Assembly (NCBI RefSeq): GCF_027451485.1
Contig: NZ_DAIDJE010000062.1
Coordinates: 1-64,000 of the forward strand
Source of the DNA: Bradyrhizobium sp.
GTDB taxonomy: Bacteria; Pseudomonadota; Alphaproteobacteria; Rhizobiales; Xanthobacteraceae
DNA length: 64,000 nt
Direction of reading: 5' to 3'
Of this stretch, positions 19,485-31,540 are shown piece after piece. Position 1 is the stretch's first letter, and each line of letters opens with the position of its first letter. Made by a program: the position numbers and the translations under genes. A model generated the notes under the pieces. It had not been told where the DNA came from. It was given only the letters and a program-made list of their open reading frames with translations, and did not search any database.

Positions 19485-19994
19485 ATGACCGCCCCTCCCC
19501 CGCGTACGGTCGAATACGGCGTGACGCCGACCGAGGTGATGGCCTCCATGGCCGGGATCGACTTCCTCCGCGCCATGTTCGCCGGTCAGCTGCCGGCGCC
19601 GCCAATCATGCAAAACGTCGAGCCGTTCGATTATTCGGTCGAACCAGGCGTGGTCTCATTCTCCAGCCTGCCCGGCTTCCGGCACTACAACCCGATCGGC
19701 TCGGTGCATGGCGGCTACGCCGCGACCCTGCTCGATTCCGCCATGGGACTTGCCGTGCATTCGATGCTGCCGGTCGGCAGCGGCTACACCACGCTCGAAT
19801 TCAAGGTCAGCTTCATCCGCGGCATGACCAAGGATACCGGCGTGGTGCGGACCGAAGGCCGCACGCTCAACGTCGGCCGCCGCGCCGCGACCGCGGAAGC
19901 CCGCATCACCGACCCCAAGGGCCGCCTGCTCGCGCATGCAACGACCACATGCCTGGTTTTCGAGATCCCCGGTCCGCCCGCCAGGGGAATGTGA
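19485..19994 (+). CDS. PaaI-family hotdog thioesterase
   Basis: 169 aa from the ATG at 19485 (the longer frame is repeat-derived). The hotdog signature HYNPIGSVHGGYAATLLDSA contains the conserved His-Gly-Gly and an acidic catalytic residue in the long helix; GYTTLEFKVSFIRGM is the second conserved strand. These enzymes hydrolyse aryl- or acyl-CoA thioesters; the substrate here is not readable. Confidence 0.9.
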   Translation: MTAPPPRTVEYGVTPTEVMASMAGIDFLRAMFAGQLPAPPIMQNVEPFDYSVEPGVVSFSSLPGFRHYNPIGSVHGGYAATLLDSAMGLAVHSMLPVGSGYTTLEFKVSFIRGMTKDTGVVRTEGRTLNVGRRAATAEARITDPKGRLLAHATTTCLVFEIPGPPARGM

Positions 19995-20070
19995 GAGGCA
20001 GGCCGGAGGAACGTGGCCTTCCAAGCGCGGTTATTCCGCACATGCTTGCAAGTCATCGCGGGAGCCCGTC

Positions 20071-20595
20071 GTGCCGATCGTCAAGAATACCAAGCCGGCC
20101 ACTTTCATCTTCGAGGATGACGGTCTCACGCCCAACAATGTGTTGCCGCTTGTGATCTACAAGCGTGCGCTCGATCTCGACAGCGGCGCCCCCGAGAGAA
20201 CCATCGAAGAGTTGTTCGGTGCCAACGGCTGGGGACAAGACATCTGGCGCAACGGCATTTACGATTACCTGCATTATCATGCGACGGTGCATGAAGTGCT
20301 CGGCATCGCCCGCGGCCACGGGCGGGTCCGCTTCGGCGGCGATGCAGGCAGAGAATTCGAGCTCGATGCCGGCGATGTCGCGATCCTGCCGGCCGGCACC
20401 GGCCATCAATGCCTGAGATCGACGGACGATTTCTCGGTGGTCGGCGCCTATCCGCCCGGCGCCAAAATGCAGGTGACGCGGCCGACGCCGGAAAACCACG
20501 CAGCTGCACTCAAGACCATTCCGGTCGTGAAATTGCCGGACAGCGACCCGGTCGCGGGGAGGGACGGGCCGCTGGTGAAGTTGTGGCGGGGCTGA
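20071..20595 (+). CDS. Cupin-fold protein
   Basis: 174 aa from the GTG at 20071 (GGGAG 8 nt before). The two cupin motifs are visible: HYHATVHEVLGIARGHGRV with metal-binding His residues and Glu, and FELDAGDVAILPAGTGHQC. It resembles the small YjlB-type cupins. Enzyme activity unknown; a metal-dependent dioxygenase or isomerase role is only possible. Confidence 0.82.
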   Translation: MPIVKNTKPATFIFEDDGLTPNNVLPLVIYKRALDLDSGAPERTIEELFGANGWGQDIWRNGIYDYLHYHATVHEVLGIARGHGRVRFGGDAGREFELDAGDVAILPAGTGHQCLRSTDDFSVVGAYPPGAKMQVTRPTPENHAAALKTIPVVKLPDSDPVAGRDGPLVKLWRG

Positions 20596-20598
20596 CGT

Positions 20599-20708
20599 CA
20601 TTGCGAGGAGCGTAGGCGACAAAGCAATCCAGTTCTGTTCGATCTGGACTGCTTAGCCTGTCATCGGGCGCGCATTCGCGCGACCTGTTGGCCGGCGCTC
20701 GCAATGAC
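20599..20708. repeat. Intergenic palindromic repeat, GTCATTGCGAGGAGCG family
   Basis: Starts CGTCATTGCGAGGAGCGTAG, includes AAGCAATCCAG...CTGGACTGCTT and CTGTCATCGGGCGCGCATTC, and ends CGCTCGCAATGACCG. It closely parallels the copy at 27266-27395. It sits between the convergent cupin and Dps genes. Confidence 0.8.
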
Positions 20709-20715
20709 CGCGGCC

Positions 20716-21237
20716 TTACGCCGCGTTGCTGCCTTCCTGGCGCGACGCCTCGAACAGGAACCAGGTGCGCCGCTCCGTCTCGTCGATGAAGGTCTCGAGC
20801 AGGCCCGCGGTGCCCGAATCCTCGTGATCGTCACAGAGCTTGTGCGCCTTTCGCATCGCGGCTGCGATATGCTTGTTGTCTTCCATCAACTCGCGCAGCA
20901 TCTCGCCCGGCGGGACGTAGTCCTCATTGTTGTCCTTGATGGTCTGCAGTTTCGAGATCTGACCGATCGAACGCACGGTGATGCCACCGAGTTTGCGCAC
21001 CCGCTCCGCCAGTTGATCGGTGGTGGCGAAAATCGCATCCGACTGCTCGTCCAGCATCAAATGATAGTCGTGGAAGTGCCGACCGCTGACATGCCAGTGG
21101 AAATTCTTGGTTTTCAGGTAGAGCGCGAAAGCGTCGGCCAACAGCACGTTGAGCGCGGCCGAAATCTTGTCGACGGCGGCTTTCGGCATATCGGTCGGGG
21201 TATCGAGATCGGGGGACGTTTTGCTGGCTTTGCTCAC
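20716..21237 (-). CDS. Dps-family DNA-binding ferritin-like protein
   Basis: 173 aa from the GTG at 21237, chosen because AGGAAGG lies just upstream. The ferroxidase-centre signature is present: NFHWHVSGRHFHDYHLMLDE and the downstream acidic DNNEDY/ETERRTWFLFEA segments. Dps proteins form 12-mers that oxidise and store iron and protect DNA under starvation or peroxide stress. No OxyR or Fur box is recognised by eye. Confidence 0.92.
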   Translation of the reverse strand: MSKASKTSPDLDTPTDMPKAAVDKISAALNVLLADAFALYLKTKNFHWHVSGRHFHDYHLMLDEQSDAIFATTDQLAERVRKLGGITVRSIGQISKLQTIKDNNEDYVPPGEMLRELMEDNKHIAAAMRKAHKLCDDHEDSGTAGLLETFIDETERRTWFLFEASRQEGSNAA

Positions 21238-21508
21238 GACAGACCTTCCTGTTAGGAACCGGCGGGCCGATTCTGAGATTCGCATTCTGTTGCAGCGAGC
21301 GCTCTTGCGAATGGTAGAATGACAGAACCGCTGGCAAATGTTGGATTGTAGTGGAGTTTCGCATTTGACATTCGCTCTCGAGGTCGCGGTCGGTTGGGTG
21401 CGAATGTCGAATCCCCTCCACTAGCGATGGACATCGCTCGCCGGAGCATTTAACGCCTGTTGGGCGGCGCGGTTCCTTCTGTCGGAACCCCAGCACTTTC
21501 GGGACCTC

Positions 21509-22210
21509 ATGGACGACTGGATCGACTACTACGATTCCACGCATACGATCTACGCGAGCAAGCTGCATCGCGACCTGCATTTTGAGCTCATTGCGCGGGA
21601 CATCATCGGCTACATCGGCTCGCCCGACGCGGTGGTGCTGGATTACGCCTGCGGCGAGGCGCTGTCGGCGGCCAAGGTGGCGGATGCCTGCGGCATGCTC
21701 TATCTGGCCGAACCGGCGCCGGGGGTGCGCGGACGCCTGATCGCCCGCTTTGCGCCCAACACGAAGATCCGCGTCCGCTCGCTGGAAGATCTGCGGAAGA
21801 TGGCCGAACACTCCATCGACCTCGTGGTGATGAACTCGGTCACCCAATACATGACGGCGGAAGAGCTGGATTCCGCCTTTGCCACAATCCGCCGGCTGCT
21901 GAAGCCCGGCGGGCGGCTGGTGGTGGGCGACGTGCTGCGCCCGGAAGTCGGTATGGCCAAGGACGTGATCGCGCTGCTGCGCTTTGCCGCGAGCCACGGA
22001 TTTCTGCGCGATGCGCTGATCGGCCTGGTCTCGACCGCGCTGTCGGATTACCGGCAATTGCGCAGCCGCGTCGGGCTTCAGCGCTATGGCGAGGCAGAGA
22101 TGATCAAGAAGCTCGCGGCAAGTGGCTTCTCCGCTTCGCGGGTTGCGGTGAATATCGGCCACAATCCCTGGCGAATGACCTTCGTCGGGCGGCCCGCCCT
22201 TACCGTGTGA
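21509..22210 (+). CDS. Class I SAM-dependent methyltransferase
   Basis: 233 aa. Motif I is VVLDYACGEALSAAKVADAC (an atypical acidic-Cys-Gly form of DxGxG), followed by SIDLVVMNSVTQYM and LKPGGRLVVGDVL (motifs II/III). The C-terminal part, with LSDYRQLRSRVGLQRYGEAE, is shared with methyltransferases next to glycan or lipid genes, but no such neighbours exist here. The acceptor substrate is unknown. Confidence 0.87.
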   Translation: MDDWIDYYDSTHTIYASKLHRDLHFELIARDIIGYIGSPDAVVLDYACGEALSAAKVADACGMLYLAEPAPGVRGRLIARFAPNTKIRVRSLEDLRKMAEHSIDLVVMNSVTQYMTAEELDSAFATIRRLLKPGGRLVVGDVLRPEVGMAKDVIALLRFAASHGFLRDALIGLVSTALSDYRQLRSRVGLQRYGEAEMIKKLAASGFSASRVAVNIGHNPWRMTFVGRPALTV

Positions 22211-22281
22211 GCCTTACATCGCGGTAGGGTTAACCGCAGGCCGGAGTGGCCGAACGGGCAGCATTGAGCCACAATGAATGC

Positions 22282-22358
22282 GGCCCGGTGGCGGAAAGCG
22301 TCGACGCGAGAGCAGTGCAATGCTCTTTATCCTGGTTCAAATCCAGGCCGGGCCTCCA
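22282..22358 (+). tRNA. tRNA-Cys(GCA), atypical anticodon and D loops
   Basis: Acceptor GGCCCGG (22282-22288) pairs perfectly with CCGGGCC (22348-22354). The discriminator is T, the hallmark of tRNA-Cys, and CCA is encoded. The T arm is CCTGG-TTCAAAT-CCAGG. The anticodon arm AGAGC/GCTCT encloses 8 nt, AGTGCAAT, so T-GCA-A is present but with one extra base (or a sixth A-U pair and a 6-nt loop). The D arm has only three pairs and lacks the usual GG. It is either a diverged functional tRNA-Cys or a decaying or specialised copy. Confidence 0.6.
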
Positions 22359-22562
22359 AGCAAGCCATCGCCGAAGGCCGTACCCGCCCTCGCTCGCCGG
22401 GCCAAAGGCCGAGGTTGGCCAAACGAGCCAGGCCTCCTCCACCGCAACCCTCCCAAACCCTCGAAATGCCGGTTGATGGCCCTTGATTGGGGGTTTCGCC
22501 GTTGCGGAATCTGGTCTAAAGACGCCTCGCGCGCGAGGGCCTTCCTCACGCCTGAAGTTTGA

Positions 22563-22591
22563 GGGACGCGCGGCAAGCGCGCCCTTTTTTT
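22563..22591 (+). terminator. Intrinsic terminator just upstream of carB
   Basis: GGG-A-CGCGC (22563-22571) pairs with GCGCG-CCC (22577-22584), and a run of seven T follows. It is 29 bp before the carB start. It may end the tRNA transcript or attenuate carB if that promoter lies upstream. Confidence 0.75.
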
Positions 22592-22619
22592 GTGCCTGAT
22601 TCCCGGCCTGCGAGAGTTA

Positions 22620-26084
<3,465 letters not shown>

Positions 26085-26089
26085 TCACG

Positions 26090-26112
26090 AGCGGGCCGTA
26101 AAGCGGCCCGCT
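26090..26112 (+). terminator. Possible carB terminator hairpin
   Basis: A 9-bp GC stem (26090-26098/26104-26112) with loop TAAAG sits 5 nt after the carB stop. The T-run is poor, so termination may be partial. Confidence 0.45.
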
Positions 26113-26271
26113 TGATGGTTGGAACTCTCCGCCCGCATTAATGTTTGAGTTGGCCTTCCGATGAGGCCGCAATGAATGGGCTTTTGGACTGTTCGCGCAG
26201 CGAACGCCCGATCTGAAAGACGTTTCGCGCGAGCCGCCGTTATTGGCCCGCGCGATTGAAGGACGAAGAAG

Positions 26272-26748
26272 ATGATGGAAAAGGTTCCGATGACCTCGGT
26301 CGGTTACGCCGCGCTTGAGGATGAGTTGAAGAAGCGTCAAACCGTGGAGCGCCCGCGCATAATCGAGCACATCGCGGAAGCGCGTTCGCATGGCGATCTT
26401 TCGGAGAACGCGGAATACCACGCCGCGAAAGAAGAACAGTCGCATAATGAAGGCCGTATCGCCGAGCTCGAGGACAAGCTCGCGCGCGCCGACGTGATCG
26501 ACATTTCGAAGCTTTCCGGCGACACCGTCAAGTTCGGTGCCACCGTCACGCTGATCGATGAGGACACCGAGAAAAAGGCGGTGTGGCAGATCGTCGGCGA
26601 GGTCGAGGCCGACGCCAAGAAGGGCAGGATTTCCATTACCTCCCCGCTCGCGCGCGCGCTGATCGGGAAGAAGAAAGGGACCACTGTGGAGGTCATGGCG
26701 CCGGGCGGCCCCAAGGCCTATGAGATCACCAAGGTGGAGTGGCGCTGA
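26272..26748 (+). CDS. greA: Transcription elongation factor GreA
   Basis: 158 aa. It rescues backtracked RNA polymerase by stimulating transcript cleavage. The N-terminal coiled coil carries the acidic tip segment ([20 protein letters not shown]) with the catalytic Asp-Glu pair, and the C-terminal FKBP-like domain has [20 protein letters not shown]. Two start ATGs, at 26272 and 26275, are possible; AAGAAG precedes both. A strong terminator follows at 26772. Confidence 0.98.
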   Translation: MMEKVPMTSVGYAALEDELKKRQTVERPRIIEHIAEARSHGDLSENAEYHAAKEEQSHNEGRIAELEDKLARADVIDISKLSGDTVKFGATVTLIDEDTEKKAVWQIVGEVEADAKKGRISITSPLARALIGKKKGTTVEVMAPGGPKAYEITKVEWR

Positions 26749-26771
26749 GCTGCCGTCATTGTCCCGAAATC

Positions 26772-26800
26772 AAAAAGCCGCGCCGGGTGCGCGGCTTTTT
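26772..26800 (+). terminator. greA intrinsic terminator
   Basis: GCCGCGC (26777-26783) pairs with GCGCGGC (26789-26795) around CGGGT. It is flanked by five A upstream and five T downstream, so it can act in both directions. Confidence 0.9.
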
Positions 26801-26863
26801 GATTTTTCCGAGTATTTCTGATCGACTATCCGGACAATCCGGATGTCAAACAGGGGCAATGAC

Positions 26864-27256
26864 ATGGACCAGACGTTTTCGAAATTTCAGCCGATCACAC
26901 TGAGTTTGTTTCGCTTCATCACCGGGCTGCTGCTGTTTCAGTACGGTGTGGCGAAAATCCTCAAGTTTCCGGCGATCCCACAGTTTGCCAATCCGCCGCC
27001 GCTGATCATGACCGCAGGCGGGCTCGAGCTCGTGCTCGGCGCGCTCTTGATGGTCGGGCTTTTCTCGCGGATCACCGCCTTCGTCCTGTCGGGCGAAATG
27101 GCCTTTGCCTATTTCATCGGCCACTATCCACGGGGTTTTCTGCCGCTCGTCAACGGCGGCACGGCGGCGATCCTGTTCTGCTTCGCCTGTCTTTACCTGG
27201 CGACGTCAGGCCCCGGCCCCTACAGCATCGATGCCGCCATGGGAAAGAAGGGCTGA
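26864..27256 (+). CDS. DoxX-family membrane protein
   Basis: 130 aa from MDQTFSKFQPITLSL, with four hydrophobic helices. LFRFITGLLLFQYGVAKILK and GLELVLGALLMVGLFSRITA are the DoxX hallmark. The family contains quinol-oxidase-associated and poorly characterised membrane proteins; no specific role can be assigned. GGGGC lies before the chosen ATG. A palindromic repeat lies directly downstream. Confidence 0.9.
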   Translation: MDQTFSKFQPITLSLFRFITGLLLFQYGVAKILKFPAIPQFANPPPLIMTAGGLELVLGALLMVGLFSRITAFVLSGEMAFAYFIGHYPRGFLPLVNGGTAAILFCFACLYLATSGPGPYSIDAAMGKKG

Positions 27257-27265
27257 CGGGGTAAG

Positions 27266-27395
27266 TCCGTCATTGCGAAGAGCGTTCGCGACGAAGCAAT
27301 CCAGTCTTGACTGACGAGACTGGATTGCTTGGAGGAGCCTGTCATCGGGCTCGCATTCACGCGACCCGTTGGCTCAGGCGGGCGACGAGTTTTTA
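27266..27395. repeat. Intergenic palindromic repeat, GTCATTGCGAAGAGCG family
   Basis: CGTCATTGCGAAGAGCGTTC, then AAGCAATCCAGTCTTGAC...GAGACTGGATTGCTT, then CCTGTCATCGGGCTCGCATT. The central CAATCCAGTCT/AGACTGGATTG arms are perfect. It is nearly the same element as 20599-20708 and again sits between convergent genes. Confidence 0.85.
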
Positions 27396-27872
27396 GCCCT
27401 TCGCCTTCACTTCCAACGGCACGGCCGCATCATATTTCGAGTTATGCAGCACCAGAGAGGTTCGCACGTTGCGCACGTGAGGCGCCGCCGTGAGATGGGT
27501 GACGAAGTCCTGGAACGTGGCCATGTCGGGGGCGACGCATTTCAGAACGAAATCGACTTCGCCCGAGAGCATCCAGCATTCCCGCACCAACGGCTCGGCC
27601 CGCACGAAATCTTCGAAGGCCCGCAAGTCGGCATCGGCCTGGCTCGACAGATGCACGGAAGCAAACACGGTGACATCGAAGCCGAGCTTGCGCGGGTCAA
27701 GCAGCCCGCGATAGCCCAGGATATAGCCCGCCTCCTCCAGCGCCCGCACGCGGCGCAAGCAGGGCGGCGGGGAAATACCGACGCGTTTGGCCAATTCGAC
27801 ATTGGTGATTCGGCCGTCAGCCTGGATTTCGCTCAGGATTTTGAGGTCAATTTCGTCAAGATTCTTCGACAC
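27393..27872 (-). CDS. Lrp/AsnC-family transcriptional regulator
   Basis: 159 aa. The N-terminal helix-turn-helix (LDEIDLKILSEIQADGRITN ... VELAKRVGISPPPCLRRVRA) is followed by a C-terminal RAM ligand-binding domain (GEVDFVLKCVAPDMATFQDF). Lrp/AsnC proteins form octamers and sense amino acids. It is divergent from trxB with a 288-bp shared regulatory gap; control of trxB or of itself is possible but not shown. Confidence 0.93.
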   Translation of the reverse strand: MSKNLDEIDLKILSEIQADGRITNVELAKRVGISPPPCLRRVRALEEAGYILGYRGLLDPRKLGFDVTVFASVHLSSQADADLRAFEDFVRAEPLVRECWMLSGEVDFVLKCVAPDMATFQDFVTHLTAAPHVRNVRTSLVLHNSKYDAAVPLEVKAKG

Positions 27873-28160
27873 GCGGTCCGGCTTCCAAGGGCTGTGAGTG
27901 GCTAGAGGCCAGCCCGTGCCAGCCTTCAGCTTTTTGATGGCAACACTCTTAGCCCAGCTCGCCCTGGTTGCGCAATTTTATTGCGTGTGCATCGCGACAA
28001 TTTTCTTGCTCACGGGAAATTTTGCCGATTTGGATTGCAATTCTTGCATAGCTCGCCAGATGGCCTAAAGTCGGATTTGTCACTTTCGGCGCTTCCGCGG
28101 CGCCTCCCAGGTCGAATCCAGCCTAAGCGCTCATCAAATTCCCTCCGAAGGGGATCATTC

Positions 28161-29126
28161 ATGTCTGCATCTGTTCACGCCAAGGTTGTCATCATCGGTT
28201 CCGGCCCGGCCGGTTACACCGCGGCGATCTATGCAGCGCGCGCCATGCTCGAACCGATTCTGATCCAGGGAATTCAGCCCGGCGGACAACTCACCATCAC
28301 CACCGATGTGGAAAACTACCCGGGCTTCGCCGACGTGATCCAGGGCCCTTGGCTGATGGATCAGATGGAGAAGCAGGCAGCTCACGTCGGCACCAAGATC
28401 GTGACCGACCTCGTTACCAGGCTCGAACTCGCGCAGCGGCCCTTCCGCCTGACCTGCGACTCCGGTGACGTCTATCTGGCCGAAACCGTCATTCTCGCCA
28501 CCGGCGCGCAGGCCCGCTGGCTCGGGCTTCCGTCCGAGGAAAAGTTCAAGGGTTTTGGCGTCTCGGCCTGCGCCACCTGCGACGGTTTCTTCTATCGCGG
28601 CAAGGACGTCATCGTGGTCGGCGGCGGCAACACCGCGGTCGAAGAAGCGCTGTTTCTGACCAACTTCGCCTCGACGGTGACCATCGTGCATCGCCGCGAT
28701 CACTTCCGCGCCGAGCGCATCCTGCAGGAGCGCTTGTTCAAGCATCCCAAGATCAAGGTGGTGTGGGACAGCGCGATTGACGAGATCCTGGGCGAAGACA
28801 ATCCAGCCAAGGTCACCCGTGTCCGGCTGAAGAACGTCAAGTCCGGTGAGCTGACCGAACTTTCCGCCGATGGCGTCTTCGTCGCGATCGGCCATGCGCC
28901 GGCAACAGACCTCGTCGCGGGGCAGATCAAGCTGAAGCCGTCGGGCTATGTCGAAGTCGCAGCGAATTCGACCGCCACTTCCGTGCCCGGCCTGTTTGCC
29001 GCCGGGGACGTCGCCGACGAAACCTACCGCCAGGCGGTCACGGCCGCCGGCCTCGGCTGCATGGCGGCCCTTGAAGCCGAACGTTTTTTGGCGTTGCGCG
29101 CGAGTGATCGCGCCGCAGCGGAGTGA
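28161..29126 (+). CDS. trxB: Thioredoxin reductase TrxB
   Basis: 321 aa from the ATG at 28161 (GAAGGGGA upstream). It transfers electrons from NADPH via FAD to thioredoxin. The FAD motif is IIGSGPAGYTAAIYAA, the redox-active disulfide is Cys137-Ala-Thr-Cys140 (SACATCDGFFY), the NADPH motif is VVGGGNTAVEEA and the second FAD motif is LFAAGDVADETYRQAVTAAG. The stop is followed after 2 nt by the ATG of a LysR-type gene, so the two are probably co-transcribed. Confidence 0.97.
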   Translation: MSASVHAKVVIIGSGPAGYTAAIYAARAMLEPILIQGIQPGGQLTITTDVENYPGFADVIQGPWLMDQMEKQAAHVGTKIVTDLVTRLELAQRPFRLTCDSGDVYLAETVILATGAQARWLGLPSEEKFKGFGVSACATCDGFFYRGKDVIVVGGGNTAVEEALFLTNFASTVTIVHRRDHFRAERILQERLFKHPKIKVVWDSAIDEILGEDNPAKVTRVRLKNVKSGELTELSADGVFVAIGHAPATDLVAGQIKLKPSGYVEVAANSTATSVPGLFAAGDVADETYRQAVTAAGLGCMAALEAERFLALRASDRAAAE

Positions 29127-29128
29127 CG

Positions 29129-30052
29129 ATGAACCGAACCCGCGATGGATTTATGGATATGGACTGGGACAAGCTGAAGGTGTTTCACGCGGCGGCCGAA
29201 GCCGGGAGCTTCACGCATGCCGGCGAGCAGCTCGGCCTCTCGCAATCGGCCGTGTCGCGCCAGGTGAGCGCGCTGGAACAGGAATTGTCTGTGTCGCTGT
29301 TTCACCGCCATGCGCGCGGCCTGATCCTGACCGAACAGGGCGATCTGCTGTTTCGCACCGCCCATGACGTGTTCATGCAGTTGCAGGCGGCGCGGGCAAA
29401 ATTGACGGACAGCCGCGAGCGGCCAAGCGGCGATCTCAAGATCACCACCACGCCCGGAGTCGGCATCAACTGGCTGATTCCCCGGCTTGGCGAGTTCACG
29501 GCACTCTATCCGGAAATCCGCATTTCGCTGATCGTTACCGACGAGGAGCTCGACCTGTCGATGCGCGAGGCGGACGTGGCGATCCGCACGCGCAAACCGA
29601 CCCAGCCCGACCTGATCCAGCGCAAGCTGTTCGCGATGGGCTTTCATGCTTATTGCTCGCCGGACTACATCAAGCGATTCGGCACGCCGCGCACGCTCGA
29701 CGAACTCGACCAGCATCGGATCATCATGCTGTCCGACGGACAGGTGGCGCCGCACTTGCAAAACCGCAGCTGGCTGATCGAGGCAGGCCGTAACGGCAGC
29801 GGACCGCGCGAACCCTATTTCAAGGTCAACAATATCCTTGGCCTGGTGCGCGCCTGCCAGCAGGGCCTAGGAATCGCGGCGCTGCCGGATTACCTGATCG
29901 AGGAAAACAGCCGTCTTGTGCAGTTGTTCAGCGAATCGGATTCGATCCAGCTCGACACCTATTTCGTTTATCCCGAAGAGTTGAAGACGGTCGCCCGTGT
30001 GCAGGTGTTCCGCGACTTCGTGGTGAGCAAGGCGCAGCGCTGGCCGTCCTAG
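29129..30052 (+). CDS. LysR-family transcriptional regulator
   Basis: 307 aa from the ATG at 29129; MDMDWDKLKVF at 29153 is an alternative. The winged HTH (FHAAAEAGSFTHAGEQLGLS, QSAVSRQVSALEQELSVSLF) is followed by a periplasmic-binding-like effector domain. It is immediately downstream of trxB, an unusual position for a LysR gene, since most are divergent from their targets. Target and effector are unknown. Confidence 0.93.
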   Translation: MNRTRDGFMDMDWDKLKVFHAAAEAGSFTHAGEQLGLSQSAVSRQVSALEQELSVSLFHRHARGLILTEQGDLLFRTAHDVFMQLQAARAKLTDSRERPSGDLKITTTPGVGINWLIPRLGEFTALYPEIRISLIVTDEELDLSMREADVAIRTRKPTQPDLIQRKLFAMGFHAYCSPDYIKRFGTPRTLDELDQHRIIMLSDGQVAPHLQNRSWLIEAGRNGSGPREPYFKVNNILGLVRACQQGLGIAALPDYLIEENSRLVQLFSESDSIQLDTYFVYPEELKTVARVQVFRDFVVSKAQRWPS

Positions 30053-30239
30053 ATCTCTTGAGCGTGATTGCGGCGCAAACGCAAAGCGTTTGTCGCGAGG
30101 TCGAACTGCTGCACGATTTTCCCGATCGGGCGGTAATTATCAGTCGATAACGGGTGAGCGCATGTCAGACATGCGGCGCCCCCCGTTGCTGCACAGCACT
30201 CGCAAAGTCCATAGTTGCTTCACACTGAACTTTCGCGTT

Positions 30240-30357
30240 GCGCACATGTCCCCCTCCTCCAGTGGCGCGGGTGTTCGGTTATCCCTCTTGGAAGGTGATT
30301 GTGTCGGCCCAACGAGGCCAATACTTGAAGCCGGGCTCTCACGGGCCCGGCTTTTTT
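30240..30357 (+). ncRNA. Candidate trans-acting sRNA with C-rich anti-Shine-Dalgarno motif
   Basis: A protein-free interval holds a strong Rho-independent terminator: AGCCGGGC (30329-30336) pairs with GCCCGGCT (30345-30352) followed by a run of six T. About 75 nt upstream is CCCCCTCCTCC (30250-30260), able to pair with ribosome-binding sites. C-rich loops of this kind are a known hallmark of alphaproteobacterial regulatory RNA families such as alpha-r14/r15 and the cuckoo RNAs. The 5' end is only estimated; I cannot assign a named family. Confidence 0.55.
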
Positions 30358-30435
30358 CTTTTCAGGATTTCCCGCTGAGCCCTAGGCCTCTTCCGTTGAC
30401 AGCGGAACCGACGCACCGCATCATTGCCTTATGAT

Positions 30436-30559
30436 CACGAGTTTGTGCGCCGCCATCCGTTCCAAAAAAGCCACCCTTCGGGGGGCTTGGGATCGACGCG
30501 CGCGATAGACTTCTCGCAATTGCCCGATCTTAAAACCCCGCCGTGAGGTGGGGTTTTTT
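30436..30559 (+). ncRNA. Second candidate sRNA with TTCG hairpin and terminator
   Basis: AAGCC-A-CCC-TTCG-GGG-GGCTT (30468-30488) makes a stable tetraloop hairpin. The interval ends in AAAACCCCGCC-GTGA-GGTGGGGTTTTTT (30532-30559), a textbook terminator. TATGAT at 30430-30435 could be a -10 box. It could instead be a dapA-type gene leader, since the next ATG is 34 bp beyond the terminator. No open frame is convincing here. Confidence 0.45.
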
Positions 30560-30592
30560 GTGTCCCGTCTCCGGCCAACCAGGAGAAGGACC

Positions 30593-31540
30593 ATGACTGC
30601 CCCTGTTTCTTCCGACGCCCAATCGCCCGGTCTCCGAACCCACTTGCGCGGCCTCTGGCTGCCGCTCGTCACGCCGTTTCGCGACGGGCTCGTGGACGAG
30701 GTTTCGCTGCGGCGGCTGGTGAGGCATTACGCGGCCTTGCCCATCGACGGGCTGATTCTCGCCGCGACATCAGGCGAGGGCCTGACGCTTGGGCTGCTGG
30801 AATTGGAATGGATCGTCGCTGCGGCACGGGAGACCAGCGCCGAAGCGAGGCGCTACTTGCCGATCTGCCTTGGACTGGCCGGCAGCGATACCCGCGCGAT
30901 GTGCCATATCCTGGACGAGACCGCCGGCTGGCCGATCGACGGCTATCTGATCTCGAGCCCCTCTTACTCGCGGCCATCGCAACGCGGCCTGCTCCGACAC
31001 TTCACCGTGCTCGCCGACCACGCCTCCTGGCCGATCGCACTGTACAACATCCCCTATCGCGCCGCGGTCAACCTCGAGACCGAGACACTGCTCGAACTCG
31101 CTTGTCACCCCAACATCGTCGGCATGAAGGATTGCGGCGCCAACCGCGTGCAATCTATCGAGCTTCTGCGGCGACGGCCTGCCGGCTTTCGCATCCTGAC
31201 CGGCGAGGACGCGCTGTATCTTGAAGCACTATGCGATGGCGCCGACGGCGCGATCCTCTTGTCGGCCCATATCGAGACTGCAACCTTTGCCGCCATTGGA
31301 AAGCTGTTGCGGGAGGGCAATCACGACGGGGCGCGGGCACATTGGGATCGCGTCTCCGGCTTGACGCGGCTGTTGTTCGCCGAGCCGAGCCCGGCGCCTG
31401 CCAAGTACTGGCTGGCGCGCATCGGTCTGATCGAGAGCGCCGAGGTGCGCCTGCCGATGGTCGAGGTGAGCCGCGAACTCGCCACGCGACTCGAGGCCGA
31501 GATCGCTCGGCGCAACGCGGTGCTGACCGCGGCCGGTTAA
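30593..31540 (+). CDS. DapA-family (dihydrodipicolinate synthase/N-acetylneuraminate lyase) aldolase
   Basis: 315 aa from the ATG at 30593 (AGGAG upstream). A class I aldolase barrel: ATSGEGLTL is the pyruvate-binding loop, ALYNIPYRA holds the catalytic Tyr, and [11 protein letters not shown] holds the Schiff-base Lys. The true dapA of Bradyrhizobium normally lies beside smpB, so this is probably a paralogue with a different aldehyde partner. The convergent copper ATPase overlaps its stop by 3 nt. Confidence 0.9.
   Translation: MTAPVSSDAQSPGLRTHLRGLWLPLVTPFRDGLVDEVSLRRLVRHYAALPIDGLILAATSGEGLTLGLLELEWIVAAARETSAEARRYLPICLGLAGSDTRAMCHILDETAGWPIDGYLISSPSYSRPSQRGLLRHFTVLADHASWPIALYNIPYRAAVNLETETLLELACHPNIVGMKDCGANRVQSIELLRRRPAGFRILTGEDALYLEALCDGADGAILLSAHIETATFAAIGKLLREGNHDGARAHWDRVSGLTRLLFAEPSPAPAKYWLARIGLIESAEVRLPMVEVSRELATRLEAEIARRNAVLTAAG

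Noticed and set aside
30090..30434. Open frame across the sRNA interval
   Set aside because: It runs through a Rho-independent terminator and a C-rich seed and shows no protein-like composition.
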